From assembly GCA_014529385.2 (NCBI GenBank), contig CM043967.1, forward strand, positions 2,814,501 to 2,878,500: 64,000 nucleotides of DNA. Reading direction: 5' to 3'. Positions within the stretch are counted from its first letter, which is position 1. Every line of letters starts with the position of its first letter. Positions 11,551 through 23,621 of this stretch are shown in pieces. The DNA is from Adiantum capillus-veneris. Taxonomy: Eukaryota; Streptophyta; Polypodiopsida; Polypodiales; Pteridaceae. The notes under the pieces were generated by a model. It made no database searches and was not told the origin of the DNA. It worked only from the letters and a program-made list of their open reading frames with translations. Made by a program: the position numbers and the translations under genes.

Positions 11551-14500
11551 TTGATAAGTTTGATGAATTTAAGATCAGGAAGATACATTGTTAGAGACCA
11601 GAAGGTGGTAGGTGACCAAGGTAGCTTAGTGTCCACCGAAGAGAGTGTAACTCGGACAAGGTTAGACCCGCTAGCACCGATTATTGAGGAAGGTAGTGAT
11701 ACTGACACTTCGTCAGACAAATCTTTCTTCATGATGGGTAGTCAACCACCAGGAGGTTTCACCTATGATAGACCTATGCGAGGAGGAAGCACCTCCCAAA
11801 ATCCTTTGAATGATTCCAAGCTTACGGTGATCTTCTTAGAGGGAATGAACTCAAGAGGAGCCCTAGTCTATTCTGACTATCGAGGCCGCAAGTGCATTTG
11901 TAACGAAGAGAGGCCAACACAAAGATTGGAGATAATCCGCGTGTATGATGATGGAGATAGATTCTGAGACGAAAATGGGAACCACTATTTAATAGTTAGC
12001 AACCCTAAAGATTACAACAGATATGGAGATAACGTGGCAAAAGGGAAAATGGTTTCAAAAACTCAAGAGCCGCCACCAAACATTGATCGGCATGGAGCTA
12101 TTTTTATGTACGATAAGAAAACAATCAGGATTCCAACTTATAATGAGAATGTGGGAATCTACAAACACGAGAGCGAGGGTATTGTCTCTTACTTTTGCAA
12201 CAAAGAACCATACGTAAACGAACTAAGCAAAGACAAGGTTCTTTACTTATTCTCTTATGAAACTGCTACGGGGAAGGGCATTGTTTTTGTTGATAGATAC
12301 GGGCGAGAATACCAACGTATTCTCCCAAAGGAAGTAGAAAGAGCAACAGGTCCAAGAGCATCAGCATATGCCCCTGAGGAAATGCCGAGAGCCGTCCACA
12401 CCCCAAGCAAGTCAACGAATCCATTTTCAGATAAGTATGACACTACCTCACATTCCACCAGACCGCAAGCATTCAACAACCAAGACCAACCAGCATACCA
12501 GCCATCATTGCAGGCATGGCTTCGGCAGAGTGCAACAATGAAACCAGACCGAAACCGAGATGGTTATCCAGCCGCACGAGGGCTCAGGGATTTGCAAGAA
12601 CCACCACACTATTCAAGGTATCAAGCAGAGAGTAAACAAAAGACACAAGGGTCGACCGAGCTTGGAGGACCACCCATCGAACGAGTTCGAAGAGAAGAAC
12701 CACCTCCAGCGAGAACCGTTAGAAATTATGGCTTAGGAGCACCGTTGGGCGAGGAACCGGCCTATTACAGAAGGCCTGAGGAGGTGTATAGACTGGGACG
12801 GGGTGATCCAATGATGAGGTTTGTAGACCATCGCAGAATTCGACCTTCTCAAGTGCAAAAATGGGTAAACAAGAAATACACACGAAACAGAGACCCAAGA
12901 GATCATGTAGCAGCCTTTGTGCGCGTAATTAGAGCCGAAGAGGTGTTAGAATTTCCTACCCAATTTGCAGGGTTTGGACTAACCCTAGAGGATGATGCTG
13001 CAACTTGGTTTGACTCTGTGGAGCGTAGAGACTTTGAGTCGATGGAGGAGGTGTTTGATGAGTTTATTGAGGAATTCTCTCAAAGGGGAATAGCTCATAA
13101 TACCGTCTCACAAATCCATAAATTCAAACAAAAAGATGGAGAATCTGTACGGAAGGCAGCCCTAAGACTAAAAAGATATGTTAAGTTCTGTCCTGTTGAA
13201 GAACTACCAACTCAGTCCAGACTTATGCTGATATTCATCCAAGGACTAAGGAATGCAGATCTCCAGAAAGACTTACATATGAAGAGGAGCACGACGTTGA
13301 ATGAGTTGACTAAGGAGGACCTTGTGGACAATTGTGTGGTCTACAAAGAAGGGGAGTTCAAGGATCTTGATGACGATTCATCTTCACAGCAAAGTGGGAG
13401 CAAGTCTTCCAAGACAACACTGAAAGGAGAAATAGCGGTAAACCAGGAGCAGCTCGTAGATGAAGTGCTAAAAAAGATCAACTTGTACGCCAAACCCCAG
13501 GCTAAACAGCCCAAGTGGTGTGCTATTGAACAAAAATGGACAAACCATGGGACCGAGGAATGTTACTATAACAAGGGATATGTGAGGGAGAGGCCTTATG
13601 CTCCCCAAGCTCCAGTAGCTTCCCCTCAAGTTCCACCGATGCCTAGATATCAAGCAGGAAACTTACCAGGCCCTGTAGGTGTAGAAAGATCACAACCAGT
13701 GTTGGGGAAACAACCACCCCTACCAGGTTTACGACCAGTTGATATAAGATACACACCAACGGTAACTGAATCAGAAGAAAAGGCTTTTGTGCCTATGCAT
13801 GCATATTATGAAGATCCCAATGGATATGTGGCAAACCCTGTCTATTATCCACCGGAAGAACCCTCGACACCAGAACCATGGAGCACGATAGGGAATCAAG
13901 GACCTCCAACTGTTGCACAGGCTGCAGGAGAAGGAAGATATAGCTTAAATGAATGAACATTGTTGTTCATAGCCAATGGAGGCATGGGCGGAACAAGATA
14001 GGCTTACCAGCAAAGAGGGGCTCAAGGAGCACCTCCACAACCCAAGGGCCCCTGTTACAAGTGTGGCGGAGACCATTAGCTGAGAGATTGTCCTCATGAT
14101 GAAATCATTAGAGTCAATGCATATTGCCCAAAATGTGGAATTACTCATTTGATTCCTGATTGCCCTAAAAACCCGAGCAAAGGAGCAAAAACCACCTTGA
14201 ACCTGTTGGAAACAGTACCTTCCAGTGGAGGATCGGAAAATGAAACAATCATACCTATTCAGGCGGTAACACGAGCACAAGCCCAAAGAAGGACGAACGA
14301 ACCCATAATAGAAGAACCAAAAACAGATGCCCAAGGTTCAGAAACGAAAAATCAGAGAAGCACTTGGAAAGCGAGAAAGGCACGTAGGAAAGCCAGGAAA
14401 GAACGAGAGCAAACAGCCCTATCCGATGAGTTGAAACATACAAAGAACAGATTGGAGCGGTTAGAAGATCTAGCTAGCTTAAGCTCACACACCACAGCAG

Positions 14501-14600
14501 CCATAGGAAATAGCAGAGCCCAAAAGTGCAGGATCAGGAGGATCTGTACTGGCGGACAAGGTAAACGAGCATCTGGATGCGCTTCTAAAAGCTTATGAAG
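11551..14600 (+). pseudogene. gag: Gag polyprotein region of element 2
   Basis: The region 11551-14519 reads in one frame with single stops at about 11965, 13954, 14005 and 14077. The most likely start is 11551 or the ATG at 11566 (MNLRSGRY), because 12034 lies downstream of conserved in-frame sequence. The N-terminal 350 residues repeat a motif (DYRGRK, DRYGREYQ) that I do not recognise. 12860-13350 is a Retrotrans_gag capsid-like domain (WVNKKY, then DDAATWFDSVE, FIEEFSQRG, LIFIQGL). Two CCHC zinc knuckles follow at 14053-14091 and 14125-14163, both C-x2-C-x4-H-x4-C. A stop at 14077-14079 replaces a residue of the first knuckle. A frame change near 14520 leads into the pol frame. Gag packages RNA and builds the particle. 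Confidence 0.88.
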
Positions 14601-17074
14601 CTCGACTTAAAAAGAACCAAACCCACGAGCAAAGGTGGATGACTTATCCATATGCAAAAATAGAAAAACAAAGGTTGGATATGTGTAAAAATATGATCGA
14701 GACGGCTCAATCATTGATGGAAGACCCGTGGGGTAAACCAGCAAATTGTCATGACGCACCAGCTCCAACCCCTATCCAACCAACCTTAGAGAAACATGAA
14801 GAAAAAAAGGAAAGACTCACTAATGATTATGAGTCCAGAGGAGAGCCTATCATAGTGCCAAATACCACCGATGAGGCAAGTGACGGGGTCCATCCTAAAA
14901 TATTGGCAGAAATGGGAAAGGACGGTAATGGTCTAGATGATCTGTGGAAGCAAATCAGGGAGGCCAACGAGGCTAATAGGATGAGTAACCACATGAATAG
15001 CACGAGAAAAGAAAAGAACGTGATCTTACCTCCTATTGAAGAATTCGAGGCAAGAGCACAAGTGAACTTTGAGATACATTCACAAGGGGGAGACCAAGGA
15101 TCTATTAGTTTGGGGCACAGCCAACCAGACTCTTTGAGAACTTTACTCTCTTACCTAGGAGAATATGAAACTAAATCGGAAGTGAGAGAAATCCCATCTC
15201 AAAGACTTTCTTCTAACAAGGTGATGGATTCACAAGGATTGATTGAGCTGTTATCCACCCCAGTGGCATGCACAATCACGTTAGCAGAACTCCTAAGGTT
15301 AAGGCCAAACATGTGGACCACAGTAGGAAAATTCCTAGAAAAATTTGGAGTGAAAGACCCCACATCGAAGCTACAAGAAGGAATCAGGGAGTTGGACAGA
15401 CCTAACCTAAACACTAGGCCGGTACCATTGAATAAGGTTGGAGAATATTACGAGGCAGAAGACAGAAACACGACGCTACCGGTAGAATTCCAAGGAGTAG
15501 TTTCCAAAGCTATTCTTGACAGTGGAGCGGGAGTTGCTATCGCCACCAAGGAAATCTGGAAAAAATGGGGAAAACCAGCTCTGAGGGCTACCAGAATGAA
15601 GCTGCAGTTGGCAGATGGGTTCATGGAGAAGCCTCTCGGACTCTTAGAAAAAGTAATTGTCACTTCGTGCGGGATCGAGTATGAGCATACATTTGCAATA
15701 GTCGATTTCGACAAAAAGAACAATTATGAGATAATCTTGGGACGACCATTCATGCGACAGCTGAAGATGGTCCAAGATTGGGGTTATGACCACATGTACC
15801 TTAGACATGGCGAGACAACAACTAAAATACACCTGAAAGACCATAGTTACAAAGATGTAAACCAAACACCAGTGGAAGAGCTTGATTCGGCTACAATAGC
15901 AGGATCAGAACTACCAGCATGGTTAGGGCAACCAAAAGAGCTATGGATGTGCGGAGGTTCACATTGTGGAAGCTTAAGAAAAGAGGAATGTGTCTTAGAA
16001 AGAGCAATTGAGGACAAGGAGTATATTCCGGAACCTTTCCCTGAAGATGCCTTGGAACCTCTAGAATGGGAACACATACTGGCAACATTAGATGTCTGTA
16101 CCATTACCGACAGTCCAACAACAAAATTTTGCGATAAGGATGGCTATGATGTGCTACCCTATTACATGGTAAGCGTTGTACCAGAAAAAGAGACGGTAGA
16201 ACCTCCGGAACAAGAAGAGTTTTACAACTCCTCTGAACAAATGGAAGTAAACGATGAGGCAGATAATGACTGTTCAGACACCTCAAGTGAGCGTGGGAAT
16301 GAAGCCGAGAATATCAAGTTTTATGATTTTGCTAATCAACACCCTAGACGCCAAGAACGCTATAGGAGGAAAAGAGCAGGAAGGAAAGCGAGAGAGAACC
16401 TGATGCCCAGGATAAAAGGTAAAACTCACTATTTGATGCTTGTCAAAGCAGAGGATTGTGTAAAAGATCAAATATCAGGAAAATTCTCAGAAAATCGAAA
16501 AGAACGAACGCAAGAAGAAATAAAACAGGTAAGAAAAGTTAAAACCGAAACAAAATCACAAAAATCAAAAAAATCAAAAAAAGAACCAACAAAAGACCAA
16601 GAGTGGACCAAACTGGAGCGTAAACAGAAATACCAAGAACTGAAACGGTCTTTGAGAGAGATATGGACTACTGAAGAAGATAGTGATGGTAAAGGGGAGT
16701 CAGAAAAGGGCAATATGAACGTACCAGCACACTATCGGAAATTTACTATCCAAGAAAGAAAAATCATCATGACACCACCGATCAGGGAGAGAACCAACCA
16801 AGAATCTTACGATGGGCTTGAAAATGCAAAAAGAATAGACCTCGCAGAACCAGGTGAAAAGCCTAGGCCGATCTATATAGCTAACGATTTAGAACCTGAG
16901 GAGGAAGCACAGCTAACACAACTTCTCACGAAGTATAAAGATGTGTTCGCTTGGTCCTATAAAGACCTCAAAGGAGTTGATCCATTGATATGCCAACATA
17001 CAATTCCTTTGAAATCGGATGCAAAACCTAGAAAACAACGTCCTTATACATATAATGACACATTTGCCAAATGA
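14521..17074 (+). pseudogene. Protease (PR1) and linker region of element 2
   Basis: Downstream of the Gag zinc knuckles this frame carries a long pre-protease segment and then a retropepsin-like domain at about 15440-15790. The catalytic D-S-G-A lies at 15518-15529 and the flap-side ILGRPF at about 15733-15750, the normal signature of a plant Ty3/gypsy protease that cuts the Gag-Pol polyprotein. A 1.1 kb charged, Lys/Glu-rich linker follows (several KKSKK-type clusters near 16560). From about 16860 the N-terminal RT segment begins (PRPIYIAND, then the DVFAWSYKDLKG motif). The frame ends at a TGA (17072-17074) inside the RT, at a place where the fragment at 4487-6110 has a sense codon, so the stop is a mutation. 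Confidence 0.88.
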
Positions 17075-18290
17075 ATCAAAGAAGAGATTGATAAACTGAT
17101 GGAAGCAGAGTTCATCTATGAAATTGAACATACAGATTGGGTGTCACCCATTGTGGTAGTTCCCAAGAAGAATGGAAAACTGCGGGTGTGTGTAAACCTC
17201 AAAAAGGTGAATGCAGCAACCATAAGGGATAATTATCCCTTGCCAATTACAGAACATGTCCTTGAGTGAGTGGCCGGGAAACGGGCTTATTCTTTTCTGG
17301 ATGGGTTTTCAAGATACAACCAACTGGCAATAGCAAGGGAGGATCAACACAAAACAGCTTTTGCCACAGAATGGGGGATTTATGCGTATCGAGTTATGCC
17401 ATTTGGCTTAATAAATGCACCAGCCACTTTCCAGAGGTTAATGACTCACGCTTTCAAGGAATACCTAAGAATATTCTTAGAAATTTACATGGATGACTTG
17501 TGTGTACACTCTCTTCTGCGAGAGGAACATATTGACCATTTGCAAAAGGTCTTTGAAAAGTGCAGAACATATCGAATCTATCTGAACCCGGAAAAGTGTG
17601 TATTTATGGTTAAGCAAGGACGAATCTTAGGACACATTGTCTCAAGAAACGGCATAACCACAGACCTAGACAAAGTCAAAGTCATTGTAGACCTGCCCAG
17701 GCCTACTAATGCGAAACAAGTGCAATCCTTCATGGGGCACTGCGGATATTATCGAAGATTCATATACATGTATACGGTTATCGCACAACCTCTGTATCGT
17801 TATTGCTAGTCAATTTCGAATGGACCAAGGAGTGTGAAACCTCATTCCAAAGGCTGAAGGAAAACCTTATATCAGCACCTGTACTAAAGGCACCAGATTG
17901 GGAAAAGATATTCCATGTGCACATTGATGCTTCAGCATATGCCATTGGAAGTATTCTAGCTCAACTTGGAGATGGAACAATGGACTTTCCGGTTTGCTAT
18001 GCGAGCCGACAATTAAACAGTGCAGAAAAGAACTACACAACCACCGAGAGGGAAGGTTTAGGAATGATTTATGCTGTAAAGAACTTTCGGCATTATTTGC
18101 TTGCAAACAAATTTGTGTTCTTCACGGATCATCAAGCTCTTTTATACCTAGTAAATAAACCTTGCAATACAGGGAGAATCGTACGCTGGTTTATTATATT
18201 GCTAGAATTTGACTTCACAGTGGTGGTCAAAAAGGGAAAAACCCATCTGCGAGCTGATCATCTTTCAAGAATACACAACGGGGAAGCTCC
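16860..18290 (+). pseudogene. Reverse transcriptase and RNase H of element 2
   Basis: RT runs from about 16860 to 17810. It shows WVSPIVVVPKK, GKLRVCVNLKKVN, FLDGFSRYNQ, the MPFGLINAPATFQR motif and the catalytic YMDD at 17486-17497, then ILGHIVS and FMGHCGYYRRF. RNase H (about 17820-18270) keeps its acidic residues: HIDAS, EREGL, FTDHQALL and RADHLSR. Stops at 17072 and about 17267 and a frame change near 17800 (between LYR and LLVNFEW) disrupt it. Its order and motifs are those of Ty3/gypsy. Copying the RNA into cDNA and degrading the template are the expected roles. Confidence 0.92.
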
Positions 18291-18429
18291 TCAAGGGGTA
18301 GATGATGACATACCAGATGCTTATCTTTTCAACATTGAAATGGTACCCAAATGGTCTCAGGAAATAGTTAGCATTCTCTCCTTTGGAAGTGAGTTTGATA
18401 ATACAGGATGCAGATCCAAACAACAAACA

Positions 18430-19970
18430 ATTCGACAAACAAAAAACTTACAGTTGATAGCAGGACGGCTGTATCATCTTGAATCTGACCTAATCCTACG
18501 ATTATGTATAAATCCGGAAGAATTCGAGTGTTACCTTGAAGAGGCACATGTCCAGGGTTTTGCACTTCATCGTTCGACAATGAAAACACACCAGAGACTG
18601 AAACAGTTAGGAGTTTATTTGCCAACTATGTATGCGGATACACATTCTTATGTTACCAATTGTACAGTATGTAGTGCCAAACGACCAGTGGATCACGCAA
18701 CTTTGTTTCGGGTGAACATAGCACCTGCATGGAGTCAATATATCATTGACTTCCTAACCACTAGAACGTTCCCTGAGAACATTACAAGAGCACGGGAAAA
18801 AGCTATAGAGCTGGAAGCTCGTGACTTTCAGTTAATTGGAAATCAACTCTATAAGCGGGGAAAGGACAATCAACTTAGAATCTGTGCAAGTGAAAGCGAA
18901 TACCTGCTGATTCTAGAACATGCACATAGCGCAGTAAGTGGAGGCCATTTTTCGGGCGATAAGACAGCAAAAATTTTCTTAACCGCAGGAATTTGGTGGC
19001 CTACATTGCACATGGATGCCAATGAGTTTGTAAAGCGTTGTGATGCATGTCAATGCACCAAGATACCAATAAAAAGAGATGAGATACCATTACGGCCAAT
19101 GATGGGGGCAAGAGCATTTGCAAAATGGGGCATTGATTTTGTGGGACCTATATCACCCCCTGCATATCGCACCAATACCCAATATATCATTGTGGCTACG
19201 GACTATCTCACAAAATGGGTCGAAGCCAAAGCAACACAAAAAGCTGATGCACGCACCACGGCTCAATTTTTGTATGAGAATGTTTTTGTACGTTACGGGT
19301 TACCAATAGAAATTGTCAGTGACCGTGGAACACACTTCCTCAATGAAGTCATTGAATATCTACTAGAGGAATTCATGGTCATACATAGGAGATCAACACC
19401 ATACCATCCACAGGCCAATGGGCAAGCTGAGACCACAAACAAAACACTATGCACGGTTCTCACTAAAATAGTGTCAGAATCAAGAACCGATTGGGATCAG
19501 CAGCTACACTCAACACTATGGGCATACAGGATAGCTTAAAAAACATCAATAGGAACAACACCATACAACATGGTGTTTGGGTTAAATGCTATACTACCCA
19601 TAGAGTTTTTAATCCCAACTCTACGAGTAGCAACAAGCTTGGAATGGACTGCGCATGAACTCTCTTCAAGAATTAATGATCTTGAAAAGCTAGATGAACT
19701 CCGCTTACGAGCTGTCGCTTCAATCTATGCTAAAAAGAGAAGACAAAAGGAATTTTTTGATAAACATGTGCGTACCAAAGAGTTCAAAACAGATGATTAC
19801 GTACTTGTTTATACCTTGAAGCAACATGCCAAGAAACTTAAAAAGCGAGGGATGGGACCATTTGTGATTAGTGATCTATCACAAAGTGGAGTTGTCAAGC
19901 TTGCTACATTAGCAGGTGAAGAAATGCCAAACTGGATTAGTGGGTGTCGTCTGAGGAGATACCTTCTACC
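18430..19970 (+). pseudogene. Integrase of element 2 with two tandem HHCC zinc modules
   Basis: Two zinc-binding modules precede the catalytic core. Module 1 has His at 18547 and 18568 and Cys at 18661 and 18670. Module 2 has His at 18925 and 18946 and Cys at 19039 and 19048. Both have exactly the spacing H-x6-H-x30-C-x2-C, and both are preceded by a similar LYH/LYK...LRLC/LRIC stretch, so the unit is duplicated. The core has Asp at 19135 (WGIDFVGP), Asp at 19321 (SDRGTHF) and Glu at 19429 (GQAETTNK), giving D-x61-D-x35-E. A TAA at about 19537 replaces a residue between AYR-IA and KTSIGTTPYNM. The C-terminal domain (GPFVISDLSQSGVVKL) ends near 19970. Integrase joins the cDNA to the chromosome. 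Only the first zinc module is retained in the fragment at 5850-6110. Confidence 0.9.
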
Positions 19971-20544
19971 CCTCACACAGGAGATGCTCCAACAAATTCA
20001 TCAAGGAAAGCAAAGAAAGAAGGAAAAAGAGAGAGTACGGGAGGAGGCTCAAGCCGAAGCACAAGCACGCATTGCAAAAAGACGGCTTCTGCGACAACAA
20101 CAACAGAGTAAACCACCATTGAGAGTCAATGCCATTCGACTGATGAACTTGGAGGAGGAAACAGTAGAGCCAATAATTACAGTCAAAGTGGGCAACAATC
20201 AAGTTAAATCAACAGCCTTGCTTGATTCGGGTGCTCAAGCAAATTTGATCTCTTACGGATTATACCAACAGCTCAAAGTCTCAGAAAAACTTCATCCTAC
20301 CCCCCAAGTGCTGGAAAGTAGCACATCACACCCATTGAAAACATTAGGATGGTGACAGATATACCCACACAAATTCTATGTGGTGACAGATGAAAGCACC
20401 CAACGCCCAATGATGCTAGGGCAACCTTGGCAAAAAGAATACAATGTCCAAATAGATTGGAAAGCAGAGGCGGTCAAAATTCAGCACGAACATGAACAAC
20501 AGGTGATAGCTTTTGCTCAGAAATGCCATTATGCTCAACTGTAA
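19971..20544 (+). pseudogene. Second retropepsin-like domain (PR2) after the integrase
   Basis: In the same frame as the integrase C-terminus, a basic, Gln/Arg-rich linker (about 19980-20110) leads to a domain with EPIITVKV, ALLDSGAQANLIS (catalytic Asp at 20224-20226) and then RPMMLGQPW at about 20401-20430. These are the two diagnostic parts of a retropepsin fold, D-S/T-G-A and a hydrophobic-hydrophobic-G strand, about 65 residues apart. A single TGA at 20353-20355 interrupts it, and a TAA ends it at 20542. It differs in sequence from PR1 (15518) and is not a simple recent copy. It could be an active second protease, a structural dimer partner for PR1, or a captured host aspartic-protease-like domain. 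Confidence 0.8.
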
Positions 20545-21228
20545 GCCATGCAATCACTGGCAACAAAGACAAAAGAACAAATGCCATCAAAGAACATCAT
20601 GAAACCTGAGACAAACAACCAAGTAAAAGCCAACACTGCTTATCACAGGCAGCTAAAGTCACTGGCCACAATGCACAAATCTAGGTTACCGAAACAAGGT
20701 AAACAAGTATGGATGCGGAAGGATAGAAATGCCATGGCGGGAAAGAAACAATGTAACAACCGAATTCCAACAAAGCAGAAAGTGCAACCCAAAACCAAGG
20801 TAACCAAACAGATATGGATCCCAAAGAAAATGCTTAGCCATAACCCAAATGTCACTCACATTTGGATACCAAAGCAAAAGCCAAAGGGAATACCTACGGT
20901 ACAAGCAACAATGTAAAGCAGACATCTGTAGGTCAACAAGGAGAACCGATATATGTGGATGCCGATGACAGACAAACCAGTGGCAAACAAGAAAGTGCCA
21001 AACCATCTACAAAAGTCAGCAGCAACAAACTACCAATGGAAAGCCAAGGCCATAAGACCCCTAGCTATCACATCCCAACCAATTCTATCCTCAGAAACAG
21101 CTATGACTCCATCAAAAGTGTCGGCAAAGCACTTGCCTCTTGCCAAAAACACAATTAAACAGAGAGCAGTAGAGTTACAGCAGCTACTTGCAAAGAAAGC
21201 AGGAAGCCTCGACGGCGAATGCCAATAA
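20545..21228 (+). pseudogene. Basic C-terminal tail with WIPK-type repeats
   Basis: The pol frame continues past the TAA at 20542 into a Lys/Gln-rich stretch. It repeats a short motif four times: KQVWMRK (about 20704), KQIWIPKK (about 20809), THIWIPKQ (about 20857) and IYMWMPM (about 20950, in a shifted frame). The old relative at about 33960 has the same motif (KQIWVPKS) in the corresponding place, so the tail is an inherited part of the family rather than random sequence. Its function is unknown. A nucleic-acid-binding or particle-binding tail is a guess. Confidence 0.55.
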
Positions 21229-21581
21229 GCATCTTGCTTATTCCCTTCTCTTGCACAGCATTAATTTTTTCTATGCATTGACCGAGTATGCATAAAATAT
21301 GGCCACATTAATCGGCCAGGCATTAGCACAACTTTTTCAACCTATGCATGGCACATACTCCGAGGCGATACCTTGTCGTCCGGGAGGACTCCAACTAGGA
21401 GGGAGGGAGGCATTCTCAATGCGGAACCAATAATAGAAACAATAAAAAAAGGGCATGATTTTCGACTATTTTAAGGGTTGACGTTTGATTGCGAAATTTT
21501 TTGGAGTAACCCAAGTATATATGCCCTTATACAGCATGAAGCTACAGGTATATGGGGCCAAACGCCAAATCAAGCCCCTAG

Positions 21582-21612
<31 letters not shown>

Positions 21613-23027
21613 AGTAGAAATAGCCATTTTTCAGGCAAAATATTGGTAAAACGAAGAAATCCGGCCATAAAAATTTCATGTGAGTATACATAATGTGTTG
21701 CGGTGATGTTTGTGATCTATTATGAATTTTGGGGATTTTTTGGGTTTGATTTGCTATTTTCCTTTTAATTTTGCTACTTTTCGGCAGAAAAACTTCAAAA
21801 ATACAAAAAGCAGGTGAAAAACAGTTGTAATAAAAAACAAAAAATATGGGGATGACCAGTGACTAAAGAACAACCTATGGTACAGTGGGGGTGCAATTAT
21901 GAGACTAGAGCGGAAAGCGTGTTTTGGCCAGGTTTTGACCGAAATGACAAATTTTTGGTAAACAGAGCAAATGGAGTCCAAATCAAGAAATTTTTGAGCT
22001 TAAACTGCATCTCGCAGAAAGATAGGAGCACATGTCAAATTTCATGAAAAATGGTTCGGGGACCTCCATTATAAGAATTTTTCACCCCATTTTTAGCTCA
22101 TTCTCACTATTGACTTTGTGGAGAGAGCTTCTGCCACCTAGAGCGGATCGACCTTCTAGCAGCTTCTACGACGTGCACGTCTACCCGACTAGCTCCAGAC
22201 ATGAGAGGTAGGCTCACCACCTTGAGCTTTTCGCGCATGTTTGTCATTATGTCGCGAAAACTAGCGTAGAGGTCACACACAAAGCGAGCGGTAGAGACCT
22301 GCAAGTAGCGACGGCAGCCTAACGGCTAACCCGAAAGCAACAAGACTTCATCGGCAGCTTACCCTAGTCTAGGAGACCAGTCCTGGATAGCCAAAGGCAG
22401 TGGGAGACCATCGGGAAAAAACCCTAATTCCCAGAAACCCGCAAGAGGCCACCAAATGGGAAATCGGCGAAACGGCGACCAAATGCTACCAAAATTTATG
22501 GGTAGGAGCATCTCGACATTCTCGACAAGTCCATATGACCCGCATGACCAAAAAGTGACCCGAAGCGGCACTAAACCTCAGAAACGGCATCAGACACACA
22601 AAGCGTCAAAATGCACTTGTGGCCAAACCGCAAGTCGGTTTGCCACCAAACTTCACGAGCGGCTTTCCTAGACCATCAATAACTAAGTCCTATGGTGGTA
22701 GACCACCACAAATCATCAAAGGTATGTAAACGCAACCACGGATGCTTCTAGAGCGACAAATTGCCAAATGAAGCTCCGGTGAAGCAAAAGTCGACAAAAA
22801 CCATACGGCAAGGATCCCCAAGGGATTGAGAAGCTATGGAGACCAACATCGAGAAATTTCATCGCCAAAAAGCATTCCAAAAGTCAGAAAATGGCTCGGA
22901 GGCTCTGAAGTCCACACAGGGAGTTATACTCTATCCATTTGGCTTTTTTGTTGAAATTAGGCTCAAAAGGGACTTAAGGGGGCAAAGGGCAAGCACTGGG
23001 AGCACTAACACTTAAAAAATCATCAGG
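21229..23027 (+). other. Non-coding 3' region of element 2, first part
   Basis: There is no sustained ORF. An AGGAGGGAGGGAGG purine tract lies at 21397-21410 and a (GT)n run at about 21583-21606. The rest is anonymous and joins the palindrome-bearing block at 23028. Confidence 0.6.
21397..21410 (+). other. Possible internal polypurine tract
   Basis: This 14-base purine run resembles the terminal tract at 28296-28309 and lies just after the pol tail. Internal tracts are known in some large plant retroelements as extra plus-strand primers. There is no proof here beyond composition. Confidence 0.35.
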
Positions 23028-23051
23028 AGACATCCTACGTGTAGGATGTCT
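23028..23051. repeat. 24 bp palindrome, copy 5
   Basis: Same unit with one central change (CTACGTGTAG for CTACGCGTAG). It is the first copy in the 3' region and is followed by a CTTTTTGGCA phrase shared with copy 6. Confidence 0.95.
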
Positions 23052-23312
23052 CAAGGGCACTTTTTGGCACCAAACCCAGCAATTTTTGTCATGCACATGT
23101 TCTGAAGGACATTTACAAGCCCTACACCAAGTTTCATCACATTTGGACCAGGTTTGACCTCATATGCATGGAAAAACGCAAACTAAGGGCATAAAGGCAC
23201 TAATGGGCCATTGACCTACCAAATCTTGTCCAAATCTCATGAAACTTGCACACCACATTCACATACACATCAGCAAACCATCTGTGTGGTCAAGGAGTAA
23301 AAATGATGAATT

Positions 23313-23336
23313 AGACATCCTACGTGTAGGATGTCT
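23313..23336. repeat. 24 bp palindrome, copy 6
   Basis: Identical to copy 5, and exactly 285 bases after it. Confidence 0.95.
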
Positions 23337-23597
23337 AATGGACCTTTTTGGCATAGAAGGGAAGTTTTGTCATTCCAGATTTGGTTACCTCATCAGCAAG
23401 AGCCCATATGTCAATTTTGAAGCCATTCTAATCACTTTTGACCCCCAACACCTTCAAGATGCACTTTTTGAGCCCGAAAACACCTCACAGAGCCCTACAG
23501 GCATCAAATCTTATCCAAATTCATATCCAAGAACATGGACATGTTCCATAGGCCAAGGACAACCCACAGAACAAGTTTCATGCAATTTTGATGAAAA

Positions 23598-23621
23598 AGA
23601 CATCCTACGCGTAGGATGTCT
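23598..23621. repeat. 24 bp palindrome, copy 7
   Basis: Perfect palindrome, exactly 285 bases after copy 6. The preceding phrase TTTTGATGAAAAAGACATCC is close to that before copy 3 in the leader. Confidence 0.95.

Noticed and set aside
12034-12036. Position 12034 as the Gag start
   Set aside because: Protein-like sequence in the same frame extends upstream to 11551 across a single TGA, so 12034 is only the first start-like codon after a mutation.
14077-14079. The in-frame TAG in the zinc knuckle as a programmed readthrough signal
   Set aside because: It lies within the knuckle between His and the last Cys, and many other stops occur at non-conserved places. Mutation is simpler.
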